Assembly (NCBI GenBank): GCA_004352715.1
Contig: SCFE01000052.1
Coordinates: 102,284 to 166,283, forward strand
Length of the DNA: 64,000 bases
DNA from: Hofstenia miamia
Taxonomy: Eukaryota; Xenacoelomorpha; Acoela
Direction: 5' to 3'
In this document: positions 37,401-50,700 of the stretch, in pieces
How the letters are laid out: each line of letters starts with the position of its first letter
Position numbering within the stretch: the stretch's first letter is position 1
The notes under the pieces: model-generated
Databases searched by the model: none
What the model was told of the DNA's origin: nothing
Seen by the model: only the letters and a program-made list of their open reading frames with translations
Position numbers and translations under genes: made by a program

Positions 37401-40400
37401 GCATTGAAAAATTAGAGCATCACTTGTGCTTGTATCCATTTTATAAGCAAATTGATATTGGTCACATGTATCTTTCATCCGATCGATGTACATTTCAGAG
37501 ACATATTTATCCAAGATTCTTGCAAGCATCGGTGTTACTGCGATTGGGCGGTAGTTACCTGGGTTTAATTCGTTATTTAATTGTTCGATTTTTGGGTGTT
37601 TTGACACTGGCGTTATAACTGCTCGTTTCCCTGTCATTGGATAAATTATACTTTTGAAACACAAATTAAATATTGAGGCAAATATGTGGCTGATTTCTTT
37701 TGCAAGTGATTTTAAAAACCAATTAGGTATATTGCTTAAACCTCTGGCAGAGTTGATGTTAATTTGTTTTAATAAAGATTCCACAGGTTCATTAGTTACT
37801 TCTGGAATGAAATATTTTTTAGAAGAAACTTTGGTGACATGATCATTGTCTTCCAGATTGTTAAATCTTGAGAAAAATTCATTAAGTTGGAATGCCCTTT
37901 CTTTGTTTAAAAACAAATTTTGTGTTTTCGGCTTAAGTCTTCTGTTAATTTCCAAATAGAATTATTCTTTAGTTAAATTTTCAAAATGTATTTTCCTTAA
38001 TATTCGTACTCTAGCAACGATTTTCCTTTGAATTCTATTAAGATTTTCCGGTTAGCTGACTTCAAGATTTTTCGCTTTTCTTTTGATAAATCTGTGAGAA
38101 TGGTATCTCTTATTTTTCCGTTTTTATACGCATGATATTTTACAGGACTTCTTACATTTTTCTAGAATTTTGAGAAAAGTTTCTTCTATTGCATTAACTG
38201 AGTGATTGATATCATTCATATCGATTATATCACAGAAATCAAATTTGTTTAATTTCAATTTTACCTCTTCTAAATCATAATTGTCTTTACCATCGTATCT
38301 TATTCTGTTTGGAATTTTTCTTCTGCTTTCAGTAGTTGGTGTTAAAATTATACTCAAATGATAGGAAATGTTGCCTAATATTGAAGTTATTAGGCCATAC
38401 TTGAAATCGGGTTTGAAAATGTTTACTTGAAATATGTGATCGTCAAATGTGGATACTAAACTTGGCAAATTTCGGATTCGGATACAATCTTCTTCCATTC
38501 CTAATTTCATCCCATTTCCACTGTTTTAGTTGTACTACACATTGAAGAAAACTTTGAATGGAATTATTTGTTGTAAAATCACTAATTATAAACCCTGATG
38601 TTTGGTCTTTTTGTATTAAGTTTATGATCGAAACTTTTGCAAGATTGACGATTAGTTTCATTTTACTTGCACTTCTTTTTCAAAGTTGAGAATTGTTATG
38701 TTGACCTCAATGTGCAACTCTATTTGCGCTCTGTATTTAGTTTGGATAATATTTTTTGATGGAAAGTGTTTTGAAAGTATCTGTTTAGCTTAAACGAAAA
38801 AGAGGTCGAATGCAGGAGTTAGTTCGCCTAATACGCGTTCGTAACCCTTGGGGGCAACGTGAGTGGAACGGCGCTTGGTGTGATTCTTCTGAGGAATGGA
38901 ACACTATTTCGGCAAGAGATCGAAAGCAGTTAGAAATTGTTTCAAGTGAAGACGGGGAATTTTGGTAATATTACGTTCAAGACTTTTATGTTATAATTAT
39001 TCGTTTACAGGGTGTTTCATTTTTCTGCGCTGCTATTTGAATGCACATAGCACAAGTAAAAAAAGTGGCCACTTTTCAAAATTTGACTATCATTAGTTTT
39101 CACACTAGGTGACACTGGTACAATTTTTAGTTCCGAAGGAATTTTTACAATACACAACATGCTTATATCTCGATTTATGGATATTAGAACAAGATGGAGC
39201 TGCCACTTATGCCTCAAAATCGACAAAAGAATTTTTTACCAATTATAATATTCAAGTTATGCAATGGCCATCGAATTCGCCAAGTCTACTACCCCTAGAG
39301 AACGTGTGGCAGATTCTGAAGGATTTTGTCGACAAAAAATCCCACAAATCTGAAAGAATTAAAGAGTTACATCCTTTAAATCGCAACACCAAATCTCTGA
39401 GACAATTATATTTTCAAATATATTTTATATGCCTCTATTTGTCTTTCGTTTGTTATCAAAAATGTGTTTATAATGTGGCCACTTTTTTTACTTGAGCTAT
39501 ATATCTAATTTTTTTCTGTCTTTACAGAAATTAATCTAATAATAACAATAGTGATTTTGAAGTCATAAATGTAATTCGAGAAGAACGTAAGTTCTTACAA
39601 TATTTTAGAAATAAAGTCCGAATCGTTTTAAAAAAAATTCATATTTCACAAATATCAATATTATTTAAAAAGTCTGAAATTCGAGATTTGAGATCTTCAA
39701 AGGTTGGCTGACTGTGCCTTTTAGACGTTATTTCAACATTTCCGCATTTATCGTTAGATCGGAGTTGCGAGACGGCAATTCGAGGAACTTGCTATTCCTC
39801 CTGATCGATCGATTACAGAGATAGGCATAAAAAATGACTATTGCATCGAGTGATAAATATGGAAGAGCGCTGTATTGTTGAAACAGTAGGGATCTTCTTT
39901 GTCGAATAAAAAGCACCACAGTTTTTTTTCAAGTGTAGTTCTCTGAATTCATGTAAATCACGCGGCGATTAAGTTCGTGTTGGTAGATCATTACTCAATT
40001 GGGACAGATCTCGACTTCATGTGATTTTTCCTTGGTTAAGTGTAAATTATCAGCAGCTTAGTAAAATTAGTTTCGTAAGTTGTCTTGGGGGGGTATAGGA
40101 ATTACATCCGCAGATTTAATTTTGATTATTGGAAAGTGAATTTTAATGATAATAAAATGAAATTCTACCAAGGTATTGGCAACAAGATGAATTTTCACAA
40201 TTAGATTAAAAAATTGACTTTTTTATAATGAGTACTAAAATATGCAAATTCAAAAATTTTTCGAATGGGCCGATCCAGCGTCAAGAATTCTTGCAAAGTA
40301 TTCAATATGTTCAGAATTTTTACGCATTATATAATAAAACAGCTCTTCAAGCATGAATTGAATATTGGAATTTACCATAAACATTTTAGTGTCATTCTTA

Positions 40401-41364
40401 TAAGCATTTTGATAAAAATCCCTTAAAACTAATTAAAAAAATATTGGTTTCTTTTGCAAATTACTTCATATTTTTTCAACAAATTATAATTACTAAAAGT
40501 CCTCTATTCATTTTGTAGCTACCAATATTTAAAATCACATTAAAAAAATTTTCGCCCTACCACCACCTCAAGGTTGCTGCTCAGTTTGAATTTTTTGAAA
40601 AAATTTTTTTAAGAAAATCCTGAAAATATTTTTAAAATAATGTTTAAGTGAATTATATGTATTTACTGCACAAAATTTAATACAATTGTTATAGATGATA
40701 ACAAAATTCTGGGAATAAATATAAAAATTATTTTCCATCAAAATATTTATCATTAAAGCCAAGAATTGTTGGCATTCCTTTTAATATAACATATCCAAAT
40801 TGTTATCCTAAACTTTTAACACTTACAATTCATTTAACAACGTTATTATCACAAAATCGTGTTGTAATAATATTATTAATGTAATAGGAACTAAATAACT
40901 ACAGTATACCCGAAAATTGTTGGAATTAATTCAGATCTCTCGTAAGGAAATTAAACATGATTACTAAGAAATGTTAATTACCCATTATAGTAATATTAAA
41001 ACATATATGTATAATTAAATGGTAGAAATCTACGCCTATTTAATCTCTACCAGTGTAAACCCGACAAATGTTGGTTGTAATTAAAAACAAAATCATTATG
41101 AAAAAATATATGTACAACTATCTACAAATGATCTCCTGAAGAGTAATCTGCTCTTAGACGTTTTGCCCTTGGGGGTTTTTTATGTATACCAGCTTTAATC
41201 ATTCTGTCAAGTGAGTCATTTTCACAATCCTCAATTTCTTTAGAAAGAGGTGAATTGTAGTGAAGCAGAGCTCTTGTTAGCGAAGCCTCTGGAGATTCGT
41301 TTAAATCATGGACTTCTTCATTGTTGAAGTTATTTTCCTACATAAATAAGCTTGCTCAATTCAA

Positions 41365-41429
<65 letters not shown>

Positions 41430-44400
41430 NTTCCTCGCCACTGAACAGATTTTCCTACTAATTCGGTTAGATTTAGAAAATGAAGGTTTTTTAGGTTGGT
41501 GGTGTTCTTTTCAAAGGAAGGAAACTGCCATTGAACAACACAGTCTCGCCCACTTGACTCCAAAATCTTTCCGGACTACTTTTCATCAAACCGCCACTGG
41601 ACACTGACATCATTTACTGATTGAAATGCAGATTGCCAACATCTACATAATTTAGCTTTTTATTTTTTTCCCATTTAACTAGAACTTGCATCACTAAAAA
41701 TTCTGATTTGCATTAACCTGAATTATCCTAGCGTTACCATATGGTAACGCTAACATATTTGGCCACACTGCATTAAGAAATATTCAAATTGCAATCTATT
41801 GCATATTTTGACAACATAATATTCCCACTACATTTTTCAATTATCATAAAAAAATTTTGCAAGCGCATGAGGACTGCAGTTAGAGCAATTTTCCAAGAAA
41901 AGAAATCTTAGATAAAAAATTCAGGATAATTCAGGTTAATATGGTTCGAAAATTATTGCACATGAAATTGTTAATTAATTAATAAATATTAAATTTAAAT
42001 CTATTGATGAAATGCGACACATTGCAAATTAAATGTAAAAAACGTTTACAAAACTAACAATTGTCGGGTTACAACAAAGCAATCATTTGCTTCATGCATA
42101 GGTAAAAAATATATATAACATTAATGAAATACGTCATTTAACAATATGTACAGATAAAAATCCACGTTGATATGCTTCAGAAATTGCGGACTGTTAAGAA
42201 ACCAACAATTGTCGGGTTACAAAAAAAGTAATGTTGAATTCATAAGTAATATAAAAAAATAAATACAAATAATAAAATACATCCTAAAAACTATTAATAG
42301 ATAAAAATAAATATTTATATGCTGCAGTGGTTAGAGACTTTTAATAAAAACCAACAATTGTCGGGTTACCACAAAAAATTTGTTGATTTATTATATAAAT
42401 GACAAAAAAGTTAATGCAATTAATGAAATATAGAGCATAAAATAGTGCGTGCGTAAGAATACATGCTTAAGTGATGCAATGATTGGGAACGCCTGGACCA
42501 ACAATTGTCGGAATTTGAGTTATTAAATTATGCGTGTGCAGTGAAACACAGGTTTTAATGCAAAAAGTATTTAAAATGCAAGATTAAGGATATTATACAA
42601 TAAATTTTTTTTACAATTTTACATTTTTTTACCCCCTTCCTTAAGGAAGAATTGACTCGTTATTAAAGACAATGTCTGTAAGAACACTGGCTTCACTTGC
42701 GTAGTTTTCTTAACCATGGATCTTTCTTGCCGAACTTGTTTTAAATCGTCTCAGTGCTTATTTGCAATTATCGAAATAGAAATCATACTTGCTATGTCTT
42801 CATGTGTAAAGTTCTGAATGTCGATGTGCGAAAATTAATTCACTGCTTTTAACCTTTACAGAGTAGTACAATCGAACTATATTTGAAAATTCCTTTAGTA
42901 TCGCATAAATATAGCGGCCCAGTAAGTTGAATCACCCGGTGTTTTTGACAATTTCGAGAATATGCAAAGATTATTTTGTTTACGCTTAGATAATTACAAC
43001 TCATGAAAAATCTGTTTTACAAACTCATTTCTATCGAAAATTAATGTTCCTTAGCCACAAATAGTAATTGATGTTTTGTAAACTTAGCATTTCGCTTAAT
43101 TTAAATATTTAAATCAAATTGACATTGTTTTAGATAGCGGATTCGTGTTACTGTTTTCAAATTTAAATTGATTCTATGATTGCTGTGTTCTTTATTAAAA
43201 AATCGTGTTCTGAATTTTCAACATTCTTTTAGAACTTTACTAAAATCCCATGTCGTTCCTGTTACAAAATCGCTCACAATTTATTTTGTGATTGCTTAAA
43301 TTAACTCTTTGTGGACGCATTTGTTGCCATTTCTGCTAGTGTCACTCAGTCAATTCTTTTACTAATGTGCACAAATTTAATGACAGATGTATTAAGTACT
43401 TTTGCGCAGATGCTTATGAGAACCAATTTGTCTACTAATTTCAATCGTTTGCTTTCTGTTTTAGCAAACATTTTTAGAAACAACGTTAATTTTATATCAT
43501 TTGCATGTACCTACTCGGTTAAATGGTAAGTTAATATATGGCTTGTATTTATCAATACTTTTATTGGGCCAAATAAACGAGATGCACTCATGAATTGTGA
43601 ATGTTTCATTTGTTTATGTGATTTGGTTTTTACTTAGTTCGTTGTTTCCCATTTTATAAAAAAATTCAATTTAAAATAATGTGAAAGATTATTTCTCTTT
43701 CACATTGCTAGATGTGAACATTCTTGTTAATCATTCCAAGTGTGCAATGTATTTTATATGAGTTATTTTGGAGTACCTTCAACTTTAGGTCGTAAATCTC
43801 ACAGTATAGAGAATTCGAGGCAGTGGCACTTCGATTTTATGTTTAAACTGTTTGTCATAACATTGTTGTGCTGTATATTTCAACAGTTTTTAGAAAATTG
43901 TTTCTTATGTTGTCTGTCTGTCTGTTTGTCTGTCTATGACTTTAGTAAATTTCGATTATTATATATTTGCATTTAATTGCTATTTAAGCTTAACCTCTAC
44001 AACAACCCAATAGAAATTCCCTTTCTGATTTTTATCAGCGGTTTCATTTCGTTTGATTCTTAGAGTAGTTATGTTTTTCCGTATTTTCCCATTTTTTAGA
44101 TACTTAAAATATACATTAAGTATTCTATGGTGATATATTTCACAGCGAAATTTATAGTAGTAGAACCAAATGCGGAGCGGCGATGCACATTTTGGTGAAA
44201 TATCGCACCATGCGGGAAATCAATGTCATTGTTGTTGTTTTAATTTTAAGAAAATTGAGATGCATGCGACTAAGTTTTTAGTCATTTTCTTTGGCCTGTT
44301 ACCATTGATCAATAAGAAAGCAGTAGCTATGAATACCGTGAACTATCTTTCAAAAAAATTCAATAACCTTGTGTAGTTAGTATATTGTGTATGGTTTACA

Positions 44401-44448
44401 TTGTTGTGGCATTTAACCCCATCTAACATTGAATAATAATAAAGTAAG

Positions 44449-44482
<34 letters not shown>

Positions 44483-44685
44483 NNNNNNNNNNNNNNNNNN
44501 NNNNNNNNNNNNNNNNNNNNNNNNNNNNNNNNNNNNNNNNNNNNNNNNNNNNNNNNNNNNNNNNNNNNNNNNNNNNNNNNNNNNNNNNNNNNNNNNNNNN
44601 NNNNNNNNNNNNNNNNNNNNNNNNNNNNNNNNNNNNNNNNNNNNNNNNNNNNNNNNNNNNNNNNNNNNNNNNNNNNNNNNNNNNN

Positions 44686-44721
<36 letters not shown>

Positions 44722-47700
44722 CAATTTTCTTTATTGTAAGGCTATGGATAGACTATGTGATTGGTCACGGATGATCTATCACATTTTGGTAAAATCGCAC
44801 GTCTAACCACCGAGATAACCGTGGCCTAAACAGTGTCTGTTAATATTACTTAGGGTGGTCAAAAAGTTTTGAGACTTTCCTTTTAATAAAAATAAATATT
44901 TGTATTATAAAATAAAACTATATTTTTGTTAGATATAGTCACCGTCTAAATTGATTACACGATTTAATTCATTCATTAGGCGATCAAATTTTTTCTTAAA
45001 TGCGTTTTTATTTATACCAACCAACGTATCCAAAAGGAAAGTTTCCAATTCATCGACTGAAGCAAAACTAATTTTGTCTCTCTTGACTTCAAAGAAAGAA
45101 AATATCCAACGATCAAGCATGTTGAAGTCAAGTGAGTAAGGCGGTTGCTTCCATAAAGTGACGTTTTTTTTATTAAAAAATTCAAGGGATTGTCTGGACA
45201 CATGTGGTCGCGCATTGTCTTGGATTAAAATAATCTTTTTGTATGGTAATGGATCGCTAGAATGAGCAAATTTTTTATGAATATTTTTTATGCACTTGAT
45301 ATATCTTGCACTGTCAACGTTCCTTCCGTCCTTGAGAACTTCACAGTTCCATTTACCACTCAACGATATTGCTACCACTATCATTAATTTTTTATACGAT
45401 ATTGTTCGCCGACAAACCTTTGGTTTCTCACTCGCATCAGATATCCAAGATTTATTGGATTGTTTAGATAACCGTTGCACGTGACGATACAAATGAGCCA
45501 TATTATGCCTGGATTCTATAGTAAAAAACAGGAGTCTTAAAACTTTTTGACCACCCTAAGTATTACTAGTTAATTCCATAAAAAACTAAACAAATGCAGA
45601 ATTTTACTAAAGATAACCGTTAATCAGAAATTAGAATTGCTCAATTTATAATCAAGATTAATGAAAGTTTCCAAAGAGATAAATTTAAGTATTATTCAAA
45701 TGGCAATGCAGTAGCCTACGGAAAGACTAAAATTTTCTGAACGTTTAGGTTCTCATAGATTTTTCTATCAAATTAAGCAAAATGTTCCCTATTTATCAAA
45801 TAAAACAAAAAATATGTTTCTTAATTTTGGTCTGTAAATTGCCGGTCCCGTCCCCAGCCGGCCGGCATTCGATTCCATCTCTGATACAGATAATGCATAA
45901 ACAGTAAACACGTGCAGTTTTGATTAATACAGAACACTCCATTACTTAAATCGTTTTGAACAATATTCATACAAGTGCACACAGCATATGAAACAATTTA
46001 GTCAATCGCAGTGATTTTCATTCAACACATATCTGCAATTGAAGTAACAGTAAGTTTTCTCATTAATTTTATGATTTATCGTTGTTGGTATTCCGTGTGT
46101 TTGCTTTCATGTTTTGTATTTATCAAATGTTTTCGAATATTTTATATCTCTTTTCTCAGTTCTTTGTGGCTTCTGGAAATGATGTGGCCATTTTCTACTA
46201 CTGGTAGCTTCAATGATTGCAATCATTTCATTATTTGCTTGTTGAGTAACATGATCCATAGATTCTAAGCTGCTTTTGTCATCTCCGTTTGTTTTCTTTA
46301 ACATCATGTGTCTTTCTTGGGTTGATAAACTAAATGCGTATCATTTCTTCATATACATTTACGCAAGAATCAATTTGAGGTTGAGCATATTTGTCATTTT
46401 TAGCAATTTGTGGCCTGACTCATCATTCAATCTGATTTTTTCGTGAACAACAATAAAAAATTAACTGTATTACATATGCCAATTTGCTTTATCGAAAATG
46501 TCAACATTATCTTGAATCAATCCTACAAGCTCAGTTTCGTTGCGAGATGACAAAATTGTAATAGAGGTCAGGATTAGAATTGAGAAATTTTATTTTTCCA
46601 TTTTTTGGTATGGATGTTATTTGCCAAGAAACGTTATTTTGCCGCGAAGTAGCTTTTTAAAAACTTTTTGGCATCAACCTCGTGTTAATACAAAGCCATG
46701 AGCAGATTTTGTTCAACACCATACTGCGACCTAATGATTTTTAAAACCTTTCAGTTTTAAGCAGCATATTATTTCTATTGTTAAGAATACAAGTGTCCCA
46801 GATTTGGTGTAAGCCTAAATTAGAAATTTTTCCGTTTTTGGTATCAAGTTAATATTAATAAATGCAAGTATTAAGCCCATTTATGTCGAAATTTTTATAT
46901 CAATTTGAACTGATATGAAATTTTTTTTATTACTTTTGAAAAGTAGTTTTTTGTTGATTTACGGTGCATCATTTTGTTTGTTAAAATTGTGTGTCGAACT
47001 AGTTTTATCCTCATTTATTAAATTTTTTAATTCAATAATTTTCTGTAAAAAGGTATTGTGCGAGTCTTTTCTGATCTATTATTTCAATAGACATAATTGA
47101 GAACAGTTTGTTTTAAAATGTACAGATTAGAATTGATGTGTATCCCAGGAATTGTAAACTTTTGTATGTTTTTATTGCTACGAGATAAGTGGGTTACAGA
47201 CATCAATTTAATTCAATTTCTCTTTTAATTTAGGATGGCATTCGAGGATTTCTGTCGAGAATTTGCTAATGTTGCAATTTGCCATCGAGAACCAGAAGAG
47301 GAAGTCAACAATAGGCGGGCTTCATCCGTCGAAAAGACATGGTTTGTTGAAAGATTCGAATCGCGATGGGATGCTTCTTCCGCCGGTGGATGCAGAAATT
47401 TTCCAGGTTTGGCGGCTACCGCTATTTTATTCATGTCATTTAGAAATAGCATTGTTATGAAAATTGTATATAAAACGGTTGAGGACAGGAGTGTGCAGCA
47501 TTATTTGTAATAGGGCCACCTAAAAAAATTGAGTGCATGGAGGGACAGATTGTCACTCATTTTGTAGCTAGCTCTCACAATAAGCACGCATTTCATCAGA
47601 AATGCACGCAAACAAAACTGCATTTAAATTTAAAATTGGAAGTATGACTGATGTTTAATTGTTTATTGGTATTACTTCGAAAAAGACAATAGGATAGGGC

Positions 47701-50700
47701 CAAAGTAATATAAAACATATAAAATTTTCATAAAGGTGCCTGAGCACAAATATTTAAAAGTATCAAGGACCACCAGGAATGTTTGGCAGGCCGAATTGTG
47801 GCACACAGGCCGTCATTTGCACACTTCAGGTTTGGAACCATAATGACCTTTGATTTCGTTTTGAATACAGTTTAATTTTTATCTTTCTGATAATAGTAGA
47901 GATAAGAATGAACGATAGTTTGAGAAATGTATAAAATTGTTTTATATATTGAGTTGTATTATATTTTAGAAACATTCCATTACAATCCTCAATTTCGAAC
48001 ACAGCTAGTTGATGTTGACGAAGAGGACGATGATGATCTTTGCACACTTGTAGTTTCTCTTCTTCAATGTGACACTCGTGGACTTGGGAAGGAAAAACAT
48101 TGTATAGGAATTTCAGTTTATAAGGTTTGCATTTTCTCAATTATATTTAATCTTTTTAAGTATAAGTGTTAGTTTCAGGGTATTTGTTTCGTCAACATTT
48201 ATTCTTCTGTAATTAAGTGAGATTGTTTGGTGTTCAACATTATTAAGGCTACCTTTATAGGTAGCCTCGATATTATAATTAGATTAACGGTATTTACCCT
48301 GTAAAAACGTTTTGATATTTGCCGTTTCTTTAATTTAATTACACAATTTTTCTTTATCAGCTCTTTACAATAGTAATACAGCTATCTCGCCAATTTTTTG
48401 AGCTCCAAAGTTATAATACTTTATGCAATACTTTATGCTAATAAGTACAAATTTCAAGTCTTTGACACGAAACTTATTACAGTGAATTGCGATTTTTAAT
48501 CTCAATATTTTCTTGATATTCTTCTTTTTCGAATGAAATTCTTCCATGATCGCGCTCAATTTCTTTCTGATATTTCCTGTTAATTCTGCTCTTAGTATTT
48601 AATGCCATATATGTTCCTTTAATTTCCCTAACCTTCTTTTATTTAGCCTATTGTAATTTACTAATTTCACGATTCCATTGATTTTCCTTGCTATGAGATT
48701 ACGTATTCTTTGTACCCTTTGTTTTTCTTTCTGCAGTTTTTTAAATGGATGAATTACCTATAGAATCTACTGCAAATATAACCTTTGCTAATACCATCTC
48801 AATCACTTAAAACGATATTTTCAAAGTCAGAGATGTGTCAGGTAAACAGTCCATCACATTATGAAAAAAATTCAAGATTTTGCTCAATTCTGGTGTTATG
48901 CCGAATGTGTAAAACAAATTGGCTGTTCATATCAAATCTCTGTCCCCACACCAGCTGCAGAAAATATTTTTCGAACCGTAACAAGCTCAAATAAACATTT
49001 TAACTCTTGTAACGCCAGTACGAAAAAGATTAATAGCATTTAGTTGTCTAAACTCAAATGAAACTTTTATTCAAATTGGCTGTTCATATCAAATCTCTGT
49101 CCCCACAGCAGCTGCAGAAAATATTTTTCGAACCGTAACATTTTAACTCTTGTAACGCCAGTACGAAAAAGATTAATAGCATTTAGTTGTCTAAACTCAA
49201 ATGAAACTTTTATTCAAATTGGCTGTTCATATCAAATCTCTGTCCCCACAGCAGCTGCAGAAAATATTTTTCGAACCGTAACATTTTAACTCTTGTAACG
49301 CCAGTACGAAAAAGATTAATAGCATTTAGTTGTCTAAACTCAAATGAAACTTTTATTCAAATTGGCTGTTCATATCAAATCTCTGTCCCCACAGCAGCTG
49401 CAGAAAATATTTTTCGAACCGTAACATTTTAACTCTTGTAACGCCAGTACGAAAAAGATTAATAGCATTTAGTTGTCTAAACTCAAATGAAACTTTTATT
49501 CAAATTGGCTGTTCATATCAAATCTCTGTCCCCACAGCAGCTGCAGAAAATATTTTTCGAACCGTAACATTTTAACTCTTGTAACGCCAGTACGAAAAAG
49601 ATTAATAGCATTTAGTTGTCTAAACTCAAATGAAACTTTTATTCAAATTGGCTGTTCATATCAAATCTCTGTCCCCACAGCAGCTGCAGAAAATATTTTT
49701 CGAACCGTAACATTTTAACTCTTGTAACGCCAGTACGAAAAAGATTAATAGCATTTAGTTGTCTAAACTCAAATGAAACTTTTATTCAAATTGGCTGTTC
49801 ATATCAAATCTCTGTCCCCACAGCAGCTGCAGAAAATATTTTTCGAACCGTAACATTTTAACTCTTGTAACGCCAGTACGAAAAAGATTAATAGCATTTA
49901 GTTGTCTAAACTCAAATGAAACTTTTATTCAAATTGGCTGTTCATATCAAATCTCTGTCCCCACAGCAGCTGCAGAAAATATTTTTCGAACCGTAACATT
50001 TTAACTCTTGTAACGCCAGTACGAAAAAGATTAATAGCATTTAGTTGTCTAAACTCAAATGAAACTTTTATTCAAATTGGCTGTTCATATCAAATCTCTG
50101 TCCCCACAGCAGCTGCAGAAAATATTTTTCGAACCGTAACATTTTAACTCTTGTAACGCCAGTACGAAAAAGATTAATAGCATTTAGTTGTCTAAACTCA
50201 AATGAAACTTTTATTCAAATTGGCTGTTCATATCAAATCTCTGTCCCCACAGCAGCTGCAGAAAATATTTTTCGAACCGTAACATTTTAACTCTTGTAAC
50301 GCCAGTACGAAAAAGATTAATAGCATTTAGTTGTCTAAACTCAAATGAAACTTTTATTCAAATTGGCTGTTCATATCAAATCTCTGTCCCCACAGCAGCT
50401 GCAGAAAATATTTTTCGAACCGTAACATTTTAACTCTTGTAACGCCAGTACGAAAAAGATTAATAGCATTTAGTTGTCTAAACTCAAATGAAACTTTTAT
50501 TCAAATTGGCTGTTCATATCAAATCTCTGTCCCCACAGCAGCTGCAGAAAATATTTTTCGAACCGTAACATTTTAACTCTTGTAACGCCAGTACGAAAAA
50601 GATTAATAGCATTTAGTTGTCTAAACTCAAATGAAACTTTTATTCAAATTGGCTGTTCATATCAAATCTCTGTCCCCACAGCAGCTGCAGAAAATATTTT

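Larger units (their letters stand above)
40764..42520. repeat. Seven spaced copies of a 19-bp core in two opposed arrays
   Basis: The core CCAACAATTGTCGGGTTAC occurs at about 42055, 42203, 42352 and 42499 on the plus strand (spacing 148, 149, 147). Diverged inverted versions occur around 40764, 40915 and 41066 (spacing 151 and 151). Sequence between cores is only weakly alike. This is the pattern of an old satellite or a foldback-type element whose monomers diverged while the core was kept. Confidence 0.7.

Noticed and set aside
44413-44806. Long ORFs spanning N runs (also 32535-32976)
   Set aside because: They exist only because Ns were translated as X; flanks are TA microsatellite or transposon ends.
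45840-45885. GC-rich CCGGCCGGC patch with ATTCGATTCC as a tRNA or SINE promoter
   Set aside because: Only a partial B-box-like word is present, with no A box at the right distance and no foldable tRNA.
47225-47452. 75-codon minus-strand ORF
   Set aside because: Shadow of the calpain exon 47234-47406, whose plus-strand frame matches the family and has proper splice sites.
48861-49043. 60-codon ORF over the start of the 143-bp array
   Set aside because: The frame is not preserved through the following 143-bp units (143 is not a multiple of three) and there is no recognisable domain.
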